From: Paraburkholderia bannensis NBRC 103871
GTDB taxonomy: Bacteria; Pseudomonadota; Gammaproteobacteria; Burkholderiales; Burkholderiaceae
Direction: 5' to 3'
Assembly: GCF_000685015.1 (NCBI RefSeq)
Contig: NZ_BAYA01000008.1
Location: 42,368 to 106,367, forward strand
Length of the DNA stretch: 64,000 bases
Below are positions 16,135-25,389 of this stretch, in pieces. Each line of letters opens with the position of its first letter. Within the stretch, counting starts at the first letter, position 1. The notes beneath the pieces were generated by a model. The model was given only the letters and a program-made list of their open reading frames with translations. It was not told the origin of the DNA and searched no databases. The position numbers were made by a program, and so were the translations under genes.

Positions 16135-16572
16135 ATGGATCAAGCTTCACAGCAGGACGCCGCCGGCGCCTGTCCCGCCTTCAGTTTCGATCGTCTTCCC
16201 GCCGACGCCGCACTGCCCGTGCAGTCGATCCACTTCGCCCTGCCAGCGGGGCAGACGCTCACGTGGCGCGTCGTCGCCGATAGCACCGTGCGCGTCCACG
16301 GCTCACGCATCTGGCTCACGCGCGCACGCTCGCCTTACGATCATTGGCTGAACCCCGGCGACACGTTGCGCGTTGCGCGCGGCGATCGGCTCTGGTTGAG
16401 CGGCGACCCGGCATGGGACGCGCCGCCGAACACCGCGCGCGTCACGATCACCTGCGCCTGGCGGCCGCCGCTGGGCATTGCGCGCCGTGTCGTCGAGCTT
16501 TGCGTCGCGCTTTTTTCGCTGCTGACGTTGCGCAAACTGCAGACGCTGCTAGCACCGCGCAGCTCTCGCTAG
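16135..16572 (+). CDS. DUF2917-family protein
   Basis: 145 aa. The core PVQSIHFALPAGQTLTWRVVADSTVRVHGSRIWLTRARSPYDHWLNPGDTLRVARGDRLWLSGD has the beta-rich cupin-like layout of DUF2917, a small family common in Burkholderiaceae with no assigned function. A hydrophobic C-terminal stretch (VVELCVALFSLLTL) precedes a basic tail. The ATG at 16135 is chosen because GGAG lies six to seven bases upstream; an ATG four codons earlier is possible. It converges on the porin gene. Confidence 0.82.
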   Translation: MDQASQQDAAGACPAFSFDRLPADAALPVQSIHFALPAGQTLTWRVVADSTVRVHGSRIWLTRARSPYDHWLNPGDTLRVARGDRLWLSGDPAWDAPPNTARVTITCAWRPPLGIARRVVELCVALFSLLTLRKLQTLLAPRSSR

Positions 16573-16591
16573 CCAGCACACGCCCGCCATG

Positions 16592-16630
16592 AAAAACGCC
16601 GGACGCGCCTTGAATCGGCGCGCCCGGCGT
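16592..16630 (-). terminator. Intrinsic terminator of the porin gene
   Basis: A 14-bp stem with one mismatch (arms 16596-16609 and 16617-16630) is followed on the minus strand by TTTTT. It lies 32 bp after the porin stop and 20 bp beyond the convergent DUF2917 stop. Confidence 0.85.
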
Positions 16631-16661
16631 CTGTGCTCCTCGTATCGTTGTCGTCGGAAGA

Positions 16662-17825
16662 TCAGAACTTGTGTCGCAGGCCCAGATTGATCATGGTTTG
16701 CGACGCCGTCCCGTTGTAGCCATACGAGCCAATTGACGCCTCGGCGGGCATCGAGCCGCCCGAGCCGTCGCCCTGGTCGCCGCTCGCGTGCTGCCACGCG
16801 GCCGTCATATAGAGATCGGTGCGCTTGGACAGGCTGTAATCGGCGCCGATCGACACCTGATGGTAAGTCGCGTTGGTATCGCCATTGGCGTGCGTGTAGC
16901 TGTAGCCGAGGCCCAACAGCAGCGCCGGACTCAGCTGATAGTTCATGAAGCCCTGGCCGGTGTTGTACTTCTCGGTGTCGCGGAACACCGAACTCGCGTC
17001 CGGCGCGTACTGCGCGTTGCTGTAACCGAGCCCGAACGTAAACAGGCCGAGCGAATACTGCGCCGCTGCGCGCGCGATCGAAAGTGAGTGAGCGCTCGCA
17101 TAGCCGGAGTTGATCGGGCCGTCGAAGGTGCCGTCCGAGGTGCTCGTCCAGCCGTCCGTGCGCACGCCCAGACCGGCCTGGCTGTTGGCCGCGTAGAAGT
17201 AGCCGCCCGCAACCGCGATCGGCCCATTGTTATAGGCGACCGCCGCCGAATACGACTGCTCGGAGCCCGTCGTGCCCGCAATGCCGCCGAACGAGTACAT
17301 CGCCGCGGCCTGCAAGCCGTTCCACACGGGCGTGGTGTACTTGACCGCGTTGTTCACGCGGAAGCTGTTGTCGTAGTTGTCGACGTCGCCGGCTGTCGCG
17401 AACGCCGAGCCGAAGTAGTTGTCCTCGGTAATGCCCTGCACCAGATCGATCAGCGGATCGTACTGACGGCCCAACGTGAGCGATCCATATTGCGCGGCGG
17501 TCAAGCCGACATACGCCTGGCGGCCGAACAACCGTCCGCCCTGCGCCGACGACCCCGTCGACGGATTGAACCCGCTCTCCAACTGGAAGATTGCCTTGAG
17601 GCCGCCGCCCAGATCCTCGGCGCCTTTCATGCCCCAGCGCGAGCCGGACAGGTTGCCGTTGCTGCTGTTGCCGAGCGACCAGAGGTTCTTGCTGCCGTCG
17701 GCGTGATTGACGTAGGTGATCGAAGTGTCGATGGTGCCGTAGAGCGTGACACTGGTCTGGGCATGTGCCGTGCCGGCGGCGCCCAGCGCGACAAGCGAAA
17801 GCGAAGTCAACGCGAATCTTTTCAC
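16662..17825 (-). CDS. Gram-negative general porin (Porin_4/OmpC-like)
   Basis: 387 aa starting at a GTG (17823-17825) with AAGGAG six bases upstream. This start gives a standard signal peptide (KRFALTSLSLVALGAAGTAHAQ) cut after AHA. The mature protein begins QTSVTLYGTIDTSITYVNH and shows SRWGMKGAEDLGGGLKAIFQLESGF, GRQAYVGL and the terminal aromatic strand ending in NLGLRHKF, with the C-terminal Phe needed for outer-membrane insertion. It should form a trimeric 16-strand barrel. The GTG start and the long upstream region suggest regulation, but no operator was recognised. Confidence 0.93.
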   Translation of the reverse strand: MKRFALTSLSLVALGAAGTAHAQTSVTLYGTIDTSITYVNHADGSKNLWSLGNSSNGNLSGSRWGMKGAEDLGGGLKAIFQLESGFNPSTGSSAQGGRLFGRQAYVGLTAAQYGSLTLGRQYDPLIDLVQGITEDNYFGSAFATAGDVDNYDNSFRVNNAVKYTTPVWNGLQAAAMYSFGGIAGTTGSEQSYSAAVAYNNGPIAVAGGYFYAANSQAGLGVRTDGWTSTSDGTFDGPINSGYASAHSLSIARAAAQYSLGLFTFGLGYSNAQYAPDASSVFRDTEKYNTGQGFMNYQLSPALLLGLGYSYTHANGDTNATYHQVSIGADYSLSKRTDLYMTAAWQHASGDQGDGSGGSMPAEASIGSYGYNGTASQTMINLGLRHKF

Positions 17826-18508
17826 GTCATTCTCCTTGTCGATCGAAGCCCGTGCTCCGATCCGATGCAAGACCTCATGCGGGATCGCACGTTGCTGGAT
17901 CCCCGGCGCAGTTCACATCACTTGACTGGTTGAGACTAACTCCACCGTGACCCGAAGTAAAAGAATTAAAAAGCGTGTCTCGATTTGGTAACAGCGGATT
18001 CAGAAAGGGTTGGCGGCTGCCGTAATGCATTGAGTCGCGCGACGAAGCAATACGTGTGCAAACAGGCACTGACTGTTCGAAGCGCCTTTTTAATCAAATT
18101 GCTCCTGGCATGGCCGCCGTTTCCTTTGCGCGTCATTGCAAGCCGGTCTGCGCGGCGACCGGGTTTCGATGTGTTTGCAAACATGAAGAATCGTGACAAT
18201 CCGGATAATTCGCGCCTGAATAACGGAAGCGGAGCAGGGCAATTGCGTAAAATGCCGTCCCCGCACGCCAAAGTAACGAATTTTCATCCGAACCCGTTTG
18301 AGGTTTCTTTAACTACGTAGTCAACCGTCCCGACGCCCCGCGCGTTTGCTGCTTTACCAGTCATTTACCAAACGTTTACGTTTTCGCGCGCCGCAGCGGG
18401 CCGCCAGCCAGGTCCGCCGCCCCCAAACGTAACGTCCAACATGCGATGTCGCCCCCGGGGACGCCAGCACGGCGCCTGGGCGGCATCCGGAAATCGCCGG
18501 ACCGACCC
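17826..18508. other. Long intergenic region between the porin and mprF
   Basis: 683 bp between divergent genes. I see no convincing gene or terminator. The sequence around 17930-18300 is relatively AT-rich, as expected for porin control DNA. Translation of mprF could begin somewhat upstream of 18509 (ATG at 18446). Confidence 0.5.
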
Positions 18509-21121
18509 ATGCCCCAAACGCCTCCTTCGCGCCTCGCGCGCGCCGCCCTCGTGGCGCTGCGCCGCCGCGCCCGCGTCCTGCGCCTGCAGCGCTTCGCGGC
18601 GCCGGCCCTGGCGCTCGGCATCTGCGCGCTGCTGCTGATCGTGTTCCAGCACCTGTCGAAATCGGTGGACTACCGCTCGGTGATCCGCCAGCTCTGGCAT
18701 CTGGCCCCCGGACAGTGGACTGGCGCGCTCGGCGCCACGGCGCTCAGCTTCGTCGCCCTCGTCGGGCGCGACGCCGTCGGCCTGCGCTACCTCGGCGCGC
18801 GCGTCTCGCGCGGCGCGCTGTGGGTGGGCGCGATCGCCGGTTCGGCGCTCGGCAACGTGACGGGCTTCGGCGCGCTCACGGGCGGCGCGGTGCGCTGCCG
18901 CGTCTACGGCCCCGCGGGCGTCACCGCCGCGCAGATCGGCCGCATGACCGTGTTCACGAGCGTCACGCTCGCCATCGCCCTCGCGCTGATGGCCGCGCTC
19001 GGCATGGTCGCGTCCGCCGACACGCTCTCGGGCCTGCTGCACCTCACGCCCGACGCGCTGCGCTGGATCGGCGGCAGCGTGCTCACGCTCGGCGCTGCGA
19101 TGATCGTCGCCTGCCCCGCCCGCGCCCGCGAGATCGAACCCTTTAAGCGCGCCTGGCTGCGCTTCACCGTGCCCGCGCGCCGCGATCTCGTCGCGCAATT
19201 GCTGCTCGCCGCGCTCGACGTGGTGGGCGCAGGCCTCGCGCTCTGGTCGGTGATGCCGCATGCGCAGCTCGATTTCGCCGATTTCCTGACCGTCTACACC
19301 GCCGCCATGCTGCTCGGCCTGATCGGCCACACGCCAGGCGGCATTGGCGTGTTCGAAGCGGCGATGGTGTTCGCGCTCGGCGCCAGCGTGCCCGGCTCGA
19401 AGGTGTTCGCCGCGCTGCTGGCCTATCGTGCGATTTATTTCGGCGCACCGCTCGCGCTGTCGGCGGCGCTGCTCGCCGTGTTCGAAGGCCGCGCGCTCAA
19501 GAATCCGCTCAACACCACCTTCGCGAAGCGCGGCGCCGACGGCGTCTCGCAGCTCGCGCCGCTGTTCCTCGCCATCGTCACCTTCGTGACGGGCAGCATG
19601 CTCGTGATCTCGGGCGCGACGCCCGCGTTCGCCAAGCGCATCGCGCTGCTGCAGACCTTCCTGCCGCTGTGGGTGCTCGAAAGCTCGCAGATGCTCGGCA
19701 GCCTGTTTGGCGTGCTGCTGCTGTTCGTCGCACGCGGCCTGCTGCGCCGCCTCGACGCCGCCTGGTGGCTCGCGCTCATTCTCGCGGTCGCCAATCTCGC
19801 GCTGTCGCTCACCAAGGGCCTGGCTTTTGTCGAAGCAGGCGTCCTGTGCGTGCTGATCGCGCTGCTGATCGCCACACGCGGGCGCTTCAACCGCCATTCG
19901 TCGTTGTTCAAGGAGCCGTTCACGCCCGCGTGGCTCGCCTCGGTCGGCTGCGTGATCGCGCTGGCCGTGTGGGTGCTGCTATTCGCCTTCCGCGATGTCG
20001 ACTACTCGCAGCATCTGTGGTGGCAATTCGCCTTCGACGAACGCGCGCCGCGGGCGCTGCGCGCAACGCTCGGCGCGGGCGTGTTCGCCGCTGCGCTCGC
20101 TTCGTGGCAATTGCTGCGTCCGGCGGCGGGCCGCTTCGTCATGCCCGCGAGCGAAGACCTCATCGAAGCCGCTCGCATCGTGCGCGCGCAGGAACGCAGC
20201 GACGCGGGCCTCGCGCTGATGGGCGACAAGAGCTTCCTGTTCTCGCAGTCGCGCAACGCCTTCCTGATGTACGCCAAGCGCGGCCGCACGTGGGCCGCGC
20301 TGCACGACCCGGTCGGCCCGCGCGACGAATGGCCCGCGCTGATCCGCGAATTCGTCGCGCTCGCGCACACGCATGGCGGGCGCGCCGCGTTCTACCAGGT
20401 GCGCGCCGACGCCCTGCCGCTCTACCTCGACGCCGGTCTCACGCTGATGAAGCTCGGCGAGGAAGCGCGCGTGATGCTGCAGGAATTCGATCTCAAGGGC
20501 CCGCAGCGCGCGCACCTGCGCTACGCGCTCAAGCGCGGCGAACGCGACGGTTTCTCCTTCGAGAACATCGAACCGGCGCAGATGGCCGACAGCCTGCCGG
20601 TGCTGCGCGCGATCTCTGACGCGTGGCTCGAAGACCGCGAAGCGCGCGAAAAGAGCTTCTCCGTGGCGGCTTTCGAGGACGATTACCTCGCCGCGCAGAA
20701 CGTGCTGCTGGTGCGCCAGAACGGCGCGCCGCTCGCCTTTGTCACCTTCATGACGACCGACCTGAACACCGACGCGACAGTCGGCGTCATGCGCCATCTG
20801 CCGGGCGCTTCGCCCTACGCGATGGAGTATTTGTTCACGCAGCTCGCGCTGCACCTGAAAGCCGCCGGGTATCAGTCGCTCTCGCTCGGCATGGCGCCGC
20901 TTTCCGGCATGGGGCCGACGCCGCTGGCGTCGTCGTGGCACCGCCTGGCCGGACTGATCTGGCGCTTCGGCGGCAAGTTCTACAACTTCCGGGGGCTGCG
21001 CGGCTTCAAGAACAAGTTCGCGCCACGCTGGGAACCGCGTTATCTGGCCGCCTCGGGCTCGATGAGCGTGTTCATCACCCTCGCGGATCTTTCGTTGCTG
21101 GCAGGAGGCTGGCGTTCATGA
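18509..21121 (+). CDS. mprF: Bifunctional lysylphosphatidylglycerol synthase/flippase MprF
   Basis: About 870 aa. Residues 30-490 form about a dozen hydrophobic helices, beginning with ALGICALLLIVFQHLS and including the flippase stretch GNVTGFGALTGGAVRCRVYGPAG and GHTPGGIGVFEAAMV typical of the UPF0104/MprF membrane domain. From about 540 the protein is soluble and matches the DUF2156 synthase domain (LMGDKSFLFSQSRNAFLMYAKRG, LYLDAGLTLMKLGEEARV, SLGMAPLSG, FKNKFAPRWEPRYL). MprF transfers lysine from Lys-tRNA to phosphatidylglycerol and flips the product, lowering envelope charge against cationic peptides. The stop overlaps the acvB start. The initiation codon is uncertain (18446 or 18509). 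Confidence 0.93.
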   Translation: MPQTPPSRLARAALVALRRRARVLRLQRFAAPALALGICALLLIVFQHLSKSVDYRSVIRQLWHLAPGQWTGALGATALSFVALVGRDAVGLRYLGARVSRGALWVGAIAGSALGNVTGFGALTGGAVRCRVYGPAGVTAAQIGRMTVFTSVTLAIALALMAALGMVASADTLSGLLHLTPDALRWIGGSVLTLGAAMIVACPARAREIEPFKRAWLRFTVPARRDLVAQLLLAALDVVGAGLALWSVMPHAQLDFADFLTVYTAAMLLGLIGHTPGGIGVFEAAMVFALGASVPGSKVFAALLAYRAIYFGAPLALSAALLAVFEGRALKNPLNTTFAKRGADGVSQLAPLFLAIVTFVTGSMLVISGATPAFAKRIALLQTFLPLWVLESSQMLGSLFGVLLLFVARGLLRRLDAAWWLALILAVANLALSLTKGLAFVEAGVLCVLIALLIATRGRFNRHSSLFKEPFTPAWLASVGCVIALAVWVLLFAFRDVDYSQHLWWQFAFDERAPRALRATLGAGVFAAALASWQLLRPAAGRFVMPASEDLIEAARIVRAQERSDAGLALMGDKSFLFSQSRNAFLMYAKRGRTWAALHDPVGPRDEWPALIREFVALAHTHGGRAAFYQVRADALPLYLDAGLTLMKLGEEARVMLQEFDLKGPQRAHLRYALKRGERDGFSFENIEPAQMADSLPVLRAISDAWLEDREAREKSFSVAAFEDDYLAAQNVLLVRQNGAPLAFVTFMTTDLNTDATVGVMRHLPGASPYAMEYLFTQLALHLKAAGYQSLSLGMAPLSGMGPTPLASSWHRLAGLIWRFGGKFYNFRGLRGFKNKFAPRWEPRYLAASGSMSVFITLADLSLLAGGWRS

Positions 21122-22497
21122 TTCATCGTATTTTCTCGCTGCCGCGCACGGTTCGCGCGGCGGCGGGTGCAGCATTGCTCGCGTTTGGCGCCACTCAGGC
21201 GCAGGCCACCGAGGCGCCGGCGCATAGCGCCGTCACGCATGTCTCCGGCGGCCGTTATGGCGATGTCGCCGTGACGCGCCCCATCGGCGGGATGCGCGGT
21301 TTCACCGTGCTGTTCTCCGCAGGCGATCACTGGAACGCCGACGACCAGACCCGCGCCGATGCGCTCGCGCATCACGGCGCACTGGTGGTGGGCGTGGACA
21401 AGGAGCGTTACGCCACGAACCTCGCAGCGGTCAAGAACGAGACCTGCCACAAGCTCTACAGCGACGCCGAAGCGCTCAGCCATCAGCTCGAACGCCAGGA
21501 AGCGTCGAGCCAGTATTTCGCGCCGATCGCGATCGGTACCGGCGAAGGCGCGCTGATCGCGCAGCGCATGCTCTCGCAGGCGCCCGCGAACACGATGGCG
21601 GGAGCGGTGTCGCTCGATCCGGCTGCGAAGCTCGATCCGCGTTTCGCGCCCTGCCCCGCCGATCCGACGCTCTCGCGCGGCAAGGGCCTGCCGGGCTTCT
21701 TCGAGCAAGGCGTGACGACGGTTGCGAACGCAACGAAAGCGCCTGCGACCACGGCGAGTGGCGCCGCGCCACGTACGTTCGCCGCCAACGTCAGCGACGC
21801 CGACAAGCTCGCCGCGCTCGCTGCGCCGCATCTGCACCTGGCCGCGGAAAACGAGGAAGACGTCTCCGACCTGCCGCTCGTCGAGCTGCCCGCCGCGCAT
21901 CCGACCGACATGCTCGCAGTCGTGATTTCCGGCGACGGCGGCTGGCGCGACCTCGACAAGACGATTGCGGAAGCGCTGCAAAAGCAGGGGATTTCGGTGA
22001 TCGGCTGGGACGCGCTGCGCTACTTCTGGAGCGAGAAGTCGCCCGCGCAGACGAGCCACGATCTCGCGCGCGTGATCAACACCTACGCGTCGCGCTGGCA
22101 CGCGAAGCACATCGCGCTGGTGGGCTATTCGTTCGGCGCCGATGTCATGCCGTTCGCCTATAACCGCCTGCCGGATGCGCTGCGCGCGAAGGTGTCGTAT
22201 ATGTCGCTGCTGGGCTTCGCGCCCGATGCGGACTTCCAGATTCGCGTGGTGGGCTGGCTCGGCATGCCGGCGAGCGACAAGGCGCTCAAGGTGCAGCCGG
22301 AACTCGCGAAAGTGCCGCCGTCGATCGTGCAATGCGTCTACGGCGCGGACGAAAAGGACACGCTGTGCCCGGCGCTGGCCAACACCGGCATCGATCTGGT
22401 GAAGACCAACGGCAGCCATCACTTCGATGGCGACTACAGCGCGCTCGCAGCGAAGATCATCGAAGGGTGGAAGCGGGAGATTGCGGCGCGCGGGTGA
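21118..22497 (+). CDS. acvB: AcvB/VirJ-family periplasmic hydrolase (probable lysyl-PG hydrolase)
   Basis: 459 aa. The ATG lies inside ATGA with the mprF stop, after a GGAGG site, so translation is coupled. A signal peptide (about residues 1-30, ending in ATQAQA) sends it to the periplasm. The C-terminal half is an alpha/beta hydrolase: the stretch AVVISGDGGWRDLDKTIAEAL is the VirJ signature and GYSFG holds the likely nucleophile S338. The acid/His pair is near CVYGADEKDTLCP and SHHFDGDY. AcvB of Agrobacterium and relatives hydrolyse lysyl-phosphatidylglycerol (established knowledge), so this gene probably reverses the MprF reaction. Confidence 0.9.
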   Translation: MIHRIFSLPRTVRAAAGAALLAFGATQAQATEAPAHSAVTHVSGGRYGDVAVTRPIGGMRGFTVLFSAGDHWNADDQTRADALAHHGALVVGVDKERYATNLAAVKNETCHKLYSDAEALSHQLERQEASSQYFAPIAIGTGEGALIAQRMLSQAPANTMAGAVSLDPAAKLDPRFAPCPADPTLSRGKGLPGFFEQGVTTVANATKAPATTASGAAPRTFAANVSDADKLAALAAPHLHLAAENEEDVSDLPLVELPAAHPTDMLAVVISGDGGWRDLDKTIAEALQKQGISVIGWDALRYFWSEKSPAQTSHDLARVINTYASRWHAKHIALVGYSFGADVMPFAYNRLPDALRAKVSYMSLLGFAPDADFQIRVVGWLGMPASDKALKVQPELAKVPPSIVQCVYGADEKDTLCPALANTGIDLVKTNGSHHFDGDYSALAAKIIEGWKREIAARG

Positions 22498-22519
22498 GGC
22501 TCGGGTTTCTGACTGTTGC

Positions 22520-22580
22520 TTGACTCAGGGCAGACTTTGTCCGACTATAACGCCACGCGTCATATGACGCGTGGCGTTAT
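22520..22580 (+). promoter_or_regulatory. higBA promoter and perfect 34-bp palindromic operator
   Basis: A perfect palindrome centred on CAT|ATG spans 22547-22580 (half-site ATAACGCCACGCGTCAT). TTGACT at 22520-22525 and a -10 region at about 22543-22551 (GACTATAAC) place the palindrome over the -10 box and transcription start. It ends 8 bp before the higB ATG. HigA-type antitoxins repress their own operon through such sites. Confidence 0.8.
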
Positions 22581-22588
22581 GCTTTGGC

Positions 22589-22873
22589 ATGGCGATCCAA
22601 AACTTCGAAGACCGGGAAACCGCGCTCGTCTGGGCAGGCGAACGCTCGCGGCATCTGCCAGCCGAAATGCAGCAGATCGCTCGTCGCAAGCTGCGTATGC
22701 TCAATGCAGCCCACACGTTGTGGGATTTGCGCATTCCTCCGGCTAATCGGCTCGAGCAACTGAAAGGCGACCGCGCGGGTCAACACAGCATACGCATCAA
22801 CGACCAATGGCGCGTCTGCTTTCGTTGGCACAATGGAAACGCCCACGACGTCGAGATCGTCGACTACCACTGA
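22589..22873 (+). CDS. higB: HigB-family toxin (RelE superfamily mRNA interferase)
   Basis: 94 aa from the ATG at 22589. The protein follows the compact HigB pattern: ARRKLRMLNAAHTLWDLRIPPANRLEQLKGDRAG, then SIRINDQWRVCFRWHNGNAHDVEIVDYH. In this family ribosome-bound mRNA is cut; the basic residues in RINDQWRVCFRW are the conserved core. A GTG six codons upstream is in frame but sits inside the operator. The antitoxin gene follows 10 bp downstream, toxin first, which is the usual higBA order. Confidence 0.93.
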   Translation: MAIQNFEDRETALVWAGERSRHLPAEMQQIARRKLRMLNAAHTLWDLRIPPANRLEQLKGDRAGQHSIRINDQWRVCFRWHNGNAHDVEIVDYH

Positions 22874-22883
22874 GGCGCTGACT

Positions 22884-23168
22884 ATGAAAAAACTCGCGAA
22901 CGTCCACCCCGGAGTCATACTTCAGGACGAATTCCTCACACCGATGGACATGAGCCAGAACGCGCTGGCGCGTGCCATGAACGTGCCGCCGCGACGCATC
23001 AACGAAATCGTCCACGGCGAACGCAGCGTAAGCGCAGATACGGCACTGCGCCTCGCCTTCGTGTTCGGCACGACGCCGCAGTTCTGGATGACGTTGCAGG
23101 CCGACTACGACCTGGAAGAAGCCGCGCGACACGTCAAGCTCTCGGATCTGCGCCGCCTCGCGGCCTGA
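22884..23168 (+). CDS. higA: HigA-family antitoxin (XRE-type helix-turn-helix)
   Basis: 94 aa. It starts KKLANVHPGVILQDEFLTPMDMSQNALARAMNVPPRRINEIVHGERSVSADTALRLAFVFGTTPQFWM, the classical HigA/VapI helix-turn-helix. It should neutralise HigB and bind the 34-bp palindrome upstream of higB to repress the operon. The ATG has GAGG upstream. Composition does not differ visibly from neighbours, so recent acquisition is not obvious. Confidence 0.94.
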   Translation: MKKLANVHPGVILQDEFLTPMDMSQNALARAMNVPPRRINEIVHGERSVSADTALRLAFVFGTTPQFWMTLQADYDLEEAARHVKLSDLRRLAA

Positions 23169-23188
23169 TCCTTGCGCGCCGCTTCGCC

Positions 23189-23455
23189 TCACCCCTTGCG
23201 TCCCGCCAGATACTGCACGCCCTGCGGGCCGTAATGCTCGACGTGCGGCACATTGGCGGCGACGTGAAACACGTCACCCACCCGATATAGCCGCTCCTGC
23301 CCGGCCACGCTGATCGTCATCTCGCCGGCGACGATCAGCGCCTTCGCTTCGAACGGATGCGAATGCTCGCCCATATGGCCCGGCTCGCGCGTCACGAGCA
23401 CCGGCTCAGGAAAGCCCTCGTCCGCCAGCGTACGGATAAATGTATCGCGATCCAC
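23189..23455 (-). CDS. Small cupin-domain protein
   Basis: 88 aa from a GTG at 23453-23455, which has GAGGAG six bases upstream; earlier in-frame ATGs lack such a site and run into the ahpF terminator. The single cupin fold is shown by HMGEHSHPFEAKALIVAGEMTISV (motif 1, with His ligands) and YRVGDVFHVAANVPHVEHYGPQG (motif 2). Proteins of this kind bind a metal and act as small enzymes or sensors. It lies downstream of ahpF but beyond a strong terminator, so it is probably transcribed separately. Function unknown. Confidence 0.82.
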   Translation of the reverse strand: MDRDTFIRTLADEGFPEPVLVTREPGHMGEHSHPFEAKALIVAGEMTISVAGQERLYRVGDVFHVAANVPHVEHYGPQGVQYLAGRKG

Positions 23456-23540
23456 GGCAGTCTCCTCGCTCAATGACGACGCGGCAGCACGCCGCCGCTT
23501 GAAGTGTGGCACGCCTGCGCGCTGCGGACGCGACCACGCG

Positions 23541-23568
23541 AAAAAAAACGCCGGCCACTGGCCGGCGT
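23541..23568 (-). terminator. Intrinsic terminator of ahpF
   Basis: CGCCGGCC (23549-23556) pairs with GGCCGGCG (23560-23567) around a three-base loop, followed on the minus strand by eight T. It begins about 29 bp after the ahpF stop codon. Confidence 0.92.
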
Positions 23569-23596
23569 CCGCATGGGGCATCCCGCGGCAAAAAAC

Positions 23597-25198
23597 TTAT
23601 GCGACGGCGGCAGCCGCCTTGGCATCCTCTTCCTCGTCCACCGACGAGCGAATCAGGTAATCGAACGCAGCCAGCGAAGCCTTCGCGCCTTCACCCACGG
23701 CAATCACGATCTGCTTGAACGGCACGGTCGTCACGTCGCCCGCCGCGAACAGACCCGGCACCGACGTCTGGCCCTTCGCGTCCACTTCGATCTCGCCGTG
23801 CTTCGACAGCGCCACCGTGCCCTTCAGGAACTCGGTGTTCGGCACGAGGCCGATCTGCACGAACACGCCTTCGAGTTCGACATGACGCTTCTCGCCCGAG
23901 GTACGCTCCAGGAACGCCAGGCCCGTGACCTTCTGGCCGTCGCCCGAAATTTCCGTGGTCTGCGCATTCACGTGCACCGTGACGTTCGGCAGGCTGCGCA
24001 GCTTGCGTTGCAGCACTTCATCCGCACGCAGTTGCGCGCCGAATTCGAGCAGCGTGACGTGGCTCACGATACCGGCGAGGTCAATCGCCGCCTCGACGCC
24101 CGAATTGCCGCCGCCGATCACGGCAACGCGCTTGCCCTTGAACAGCGGGCCGTCACAGTGCGGGCAGTACGCCACGCCCTTGTTCTTGTACTCCTGCTCG
24201 CCCGGCACATCGACATTGCGCCAGCGCGCGCCGGTCGCCAGCACCACGCTCTTCGCGCGCAGCGTCGCGCCGCTTTGCGTGCGCACTTCGAAGCCGCGAC
24301 CGACCGGCACCACGGCGTCGGCGCGTTGCAGGTTCATGATGTCCACGTCGTAGGCGCGCACGTGCTGTTCGAGCGCCGTCGCGAACTTCGGCCCTTCCGT
24401 TTCCGTGACCGAGACGAAGTTTTCAATCGCCATCGTGTCGAGCACCTGGCCGCCGAAACGCTCGGCCAGCACGCCGGTCTTGATGCCCTTGCGCGCCGCG
24501 TAGATCGCAGCCGCTGCGCCTGCGGGGCCGCCGCCGACGATGAGCATGTCGAAAATGTCCTTCTGGTTCAGCTTCTCGGCAGCGCGCGCCGATGCGCCCG
24601 TGTCGAGCTTGGCGAGGATTTCTTCCACGCCCATGCGGCCCTGGCCGAACACTTCGCCGTTCAGGTAGATGGTCGGCACGGCCATGATCTTGCGCTTTTC
24701 GACTTCATCCTGGAACAGCGCGCCGTCGACCGTGACGATCTGCACGTTCGGGTTGAGCGCCGCCATCGCGTTGATCGACTGCACGACTTCCGGGCAGTTC
24801 TGGCACGTGAGCGACATATAGACTTCGAACGAGAACACGCCGTCGAGCGACTTGACCTGCTCGACCGTCTCGTCTTCCAGCTTGACCGGGTGGCCGCCCA
24901 CCTGGAGCAGGGCCAGCACGAGCGACGTGAATTCGTGGCCCATGGGGATGCCGGCGAACGTGACCTTCACGTCCGAATTGGCGCGACGGATCTCGAACGA
25001 AGGGGTACGCGCGTCGCCAGCAGCGGCGCCACGGCGTTCTTCGTAGGTGATGCGGTCGGACAGCGATGCGATGTCCTGCAGCAGTTGCTGCAGTTCCTGC
25101 GACTTCTCGCCGTCGTTCAGGAACGCAACGATCTCAATCGACTGCGTGACTTTTTCGAGGTAGCTTTTCAGTTGGGTCTTGAGATTTGCGTCGAGCAT
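23597..25198 (-). CDS. ahpF: Alkyl hydroperoxide reductase subunit F
   Basis: 533 aa. The N-terminal double thioredoxin-fold domain carries C132/C135 (LTCQNCPEV). The FAD domain starts at [20 protein letters not shown] (about 219-238). The thioredoxin-reductase-like redox pair is C345/C348 (AYCPHCDGP), and the second dinucleotide motif is [17 protein letters not shown]. AhpF passes electrons from NADH through FAD and these disulfides to AhpC. The gene follows ahpC by 191 bp on the same strand, with a stem-loop but no T-run in the gap. A terminator follows. Confidence 0.96.
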   Translation of the reverse strand: MLDANLKTQLKSYLEKVTQSIEIVAFLNDGEKSQELQQLLQDIASLSDRITYEERRGAAAGDARTPSFEIRRANSDVKVTFAGIPMGHEFTSLVLALLQVGGHPVKLEDETVEQVKSLDGVFSFEVYMSLTCQNCPEVVQSINAMAALNPNVQIVTVDGALFQDEVEKRKIMAVPTIYLNGEVFGQGRMGVEEILAKLDTGASARAAEKLNQKDIFDMLIVGGGPAGAAAAIYAARKGIKTGVLAERFGGQVLDTMAIENFVSVTETEGPKFATALEQHVRAYDVDIMNLQRADAVVPVGRGFEVRTQSGATLRAKSVVLATGARWRNVDVPGEQEYKNKGVAYCPHCDGPLFKGKRVAVIGGGNSGVEAAIDLAGIVSHVTLLEFGAQLRADEVLQRKLRSLPNVTVHVNAQTTEISGDGQKVTGLAFLERTSGEKRHVELEGVFVQIGLVPNTEFLKGTVALSKHGEIEVDAKGQTSVPGLFAAGDVTTVPFKQIVIAVGEGAKASLAAFDYLIRSSVDEEEDAKAAAAVA

Positions 25199-25389
25199 GG
25201 CGTTTTCCGGCTAAAGAAGAAGCGGGGGGAATTCTTTGAGTTTATTGCTCAGTATTGCCTGGCATTTGCGCCGCTTTGTAGCAGGCGATTCAGGCATCCG
25301 GGCCGCAGCCGCGTAGGCGCGGCCCGGAAATACAGCTAGTGAGACTTCAGCGTCATGCGGTCAATGCGACCGCATCGATGAAACGACGC

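Noticed and set aside
18446..18508. Upstream ATG at 18446 as the mprF start
   Set aside because: The extra 21 residues are low complexity and no better ribosome site is present, but this could not be settled; it remains an alternative.
22547..22580. The perfect palindrome as a rho-independent terminator of acvB
   Set aside because: It is not followed by a T-run and its place over the higB promoter fits an operator better.
25298..25327. Stem-loop CCGGGCCGC/GCGGCCCGG between ahpC and ahpF as a terminator
   Set aside because: No T-run follows on the minus strand, so it is not an intrinsic terminator; a stability or processing element is possible but unsupported.
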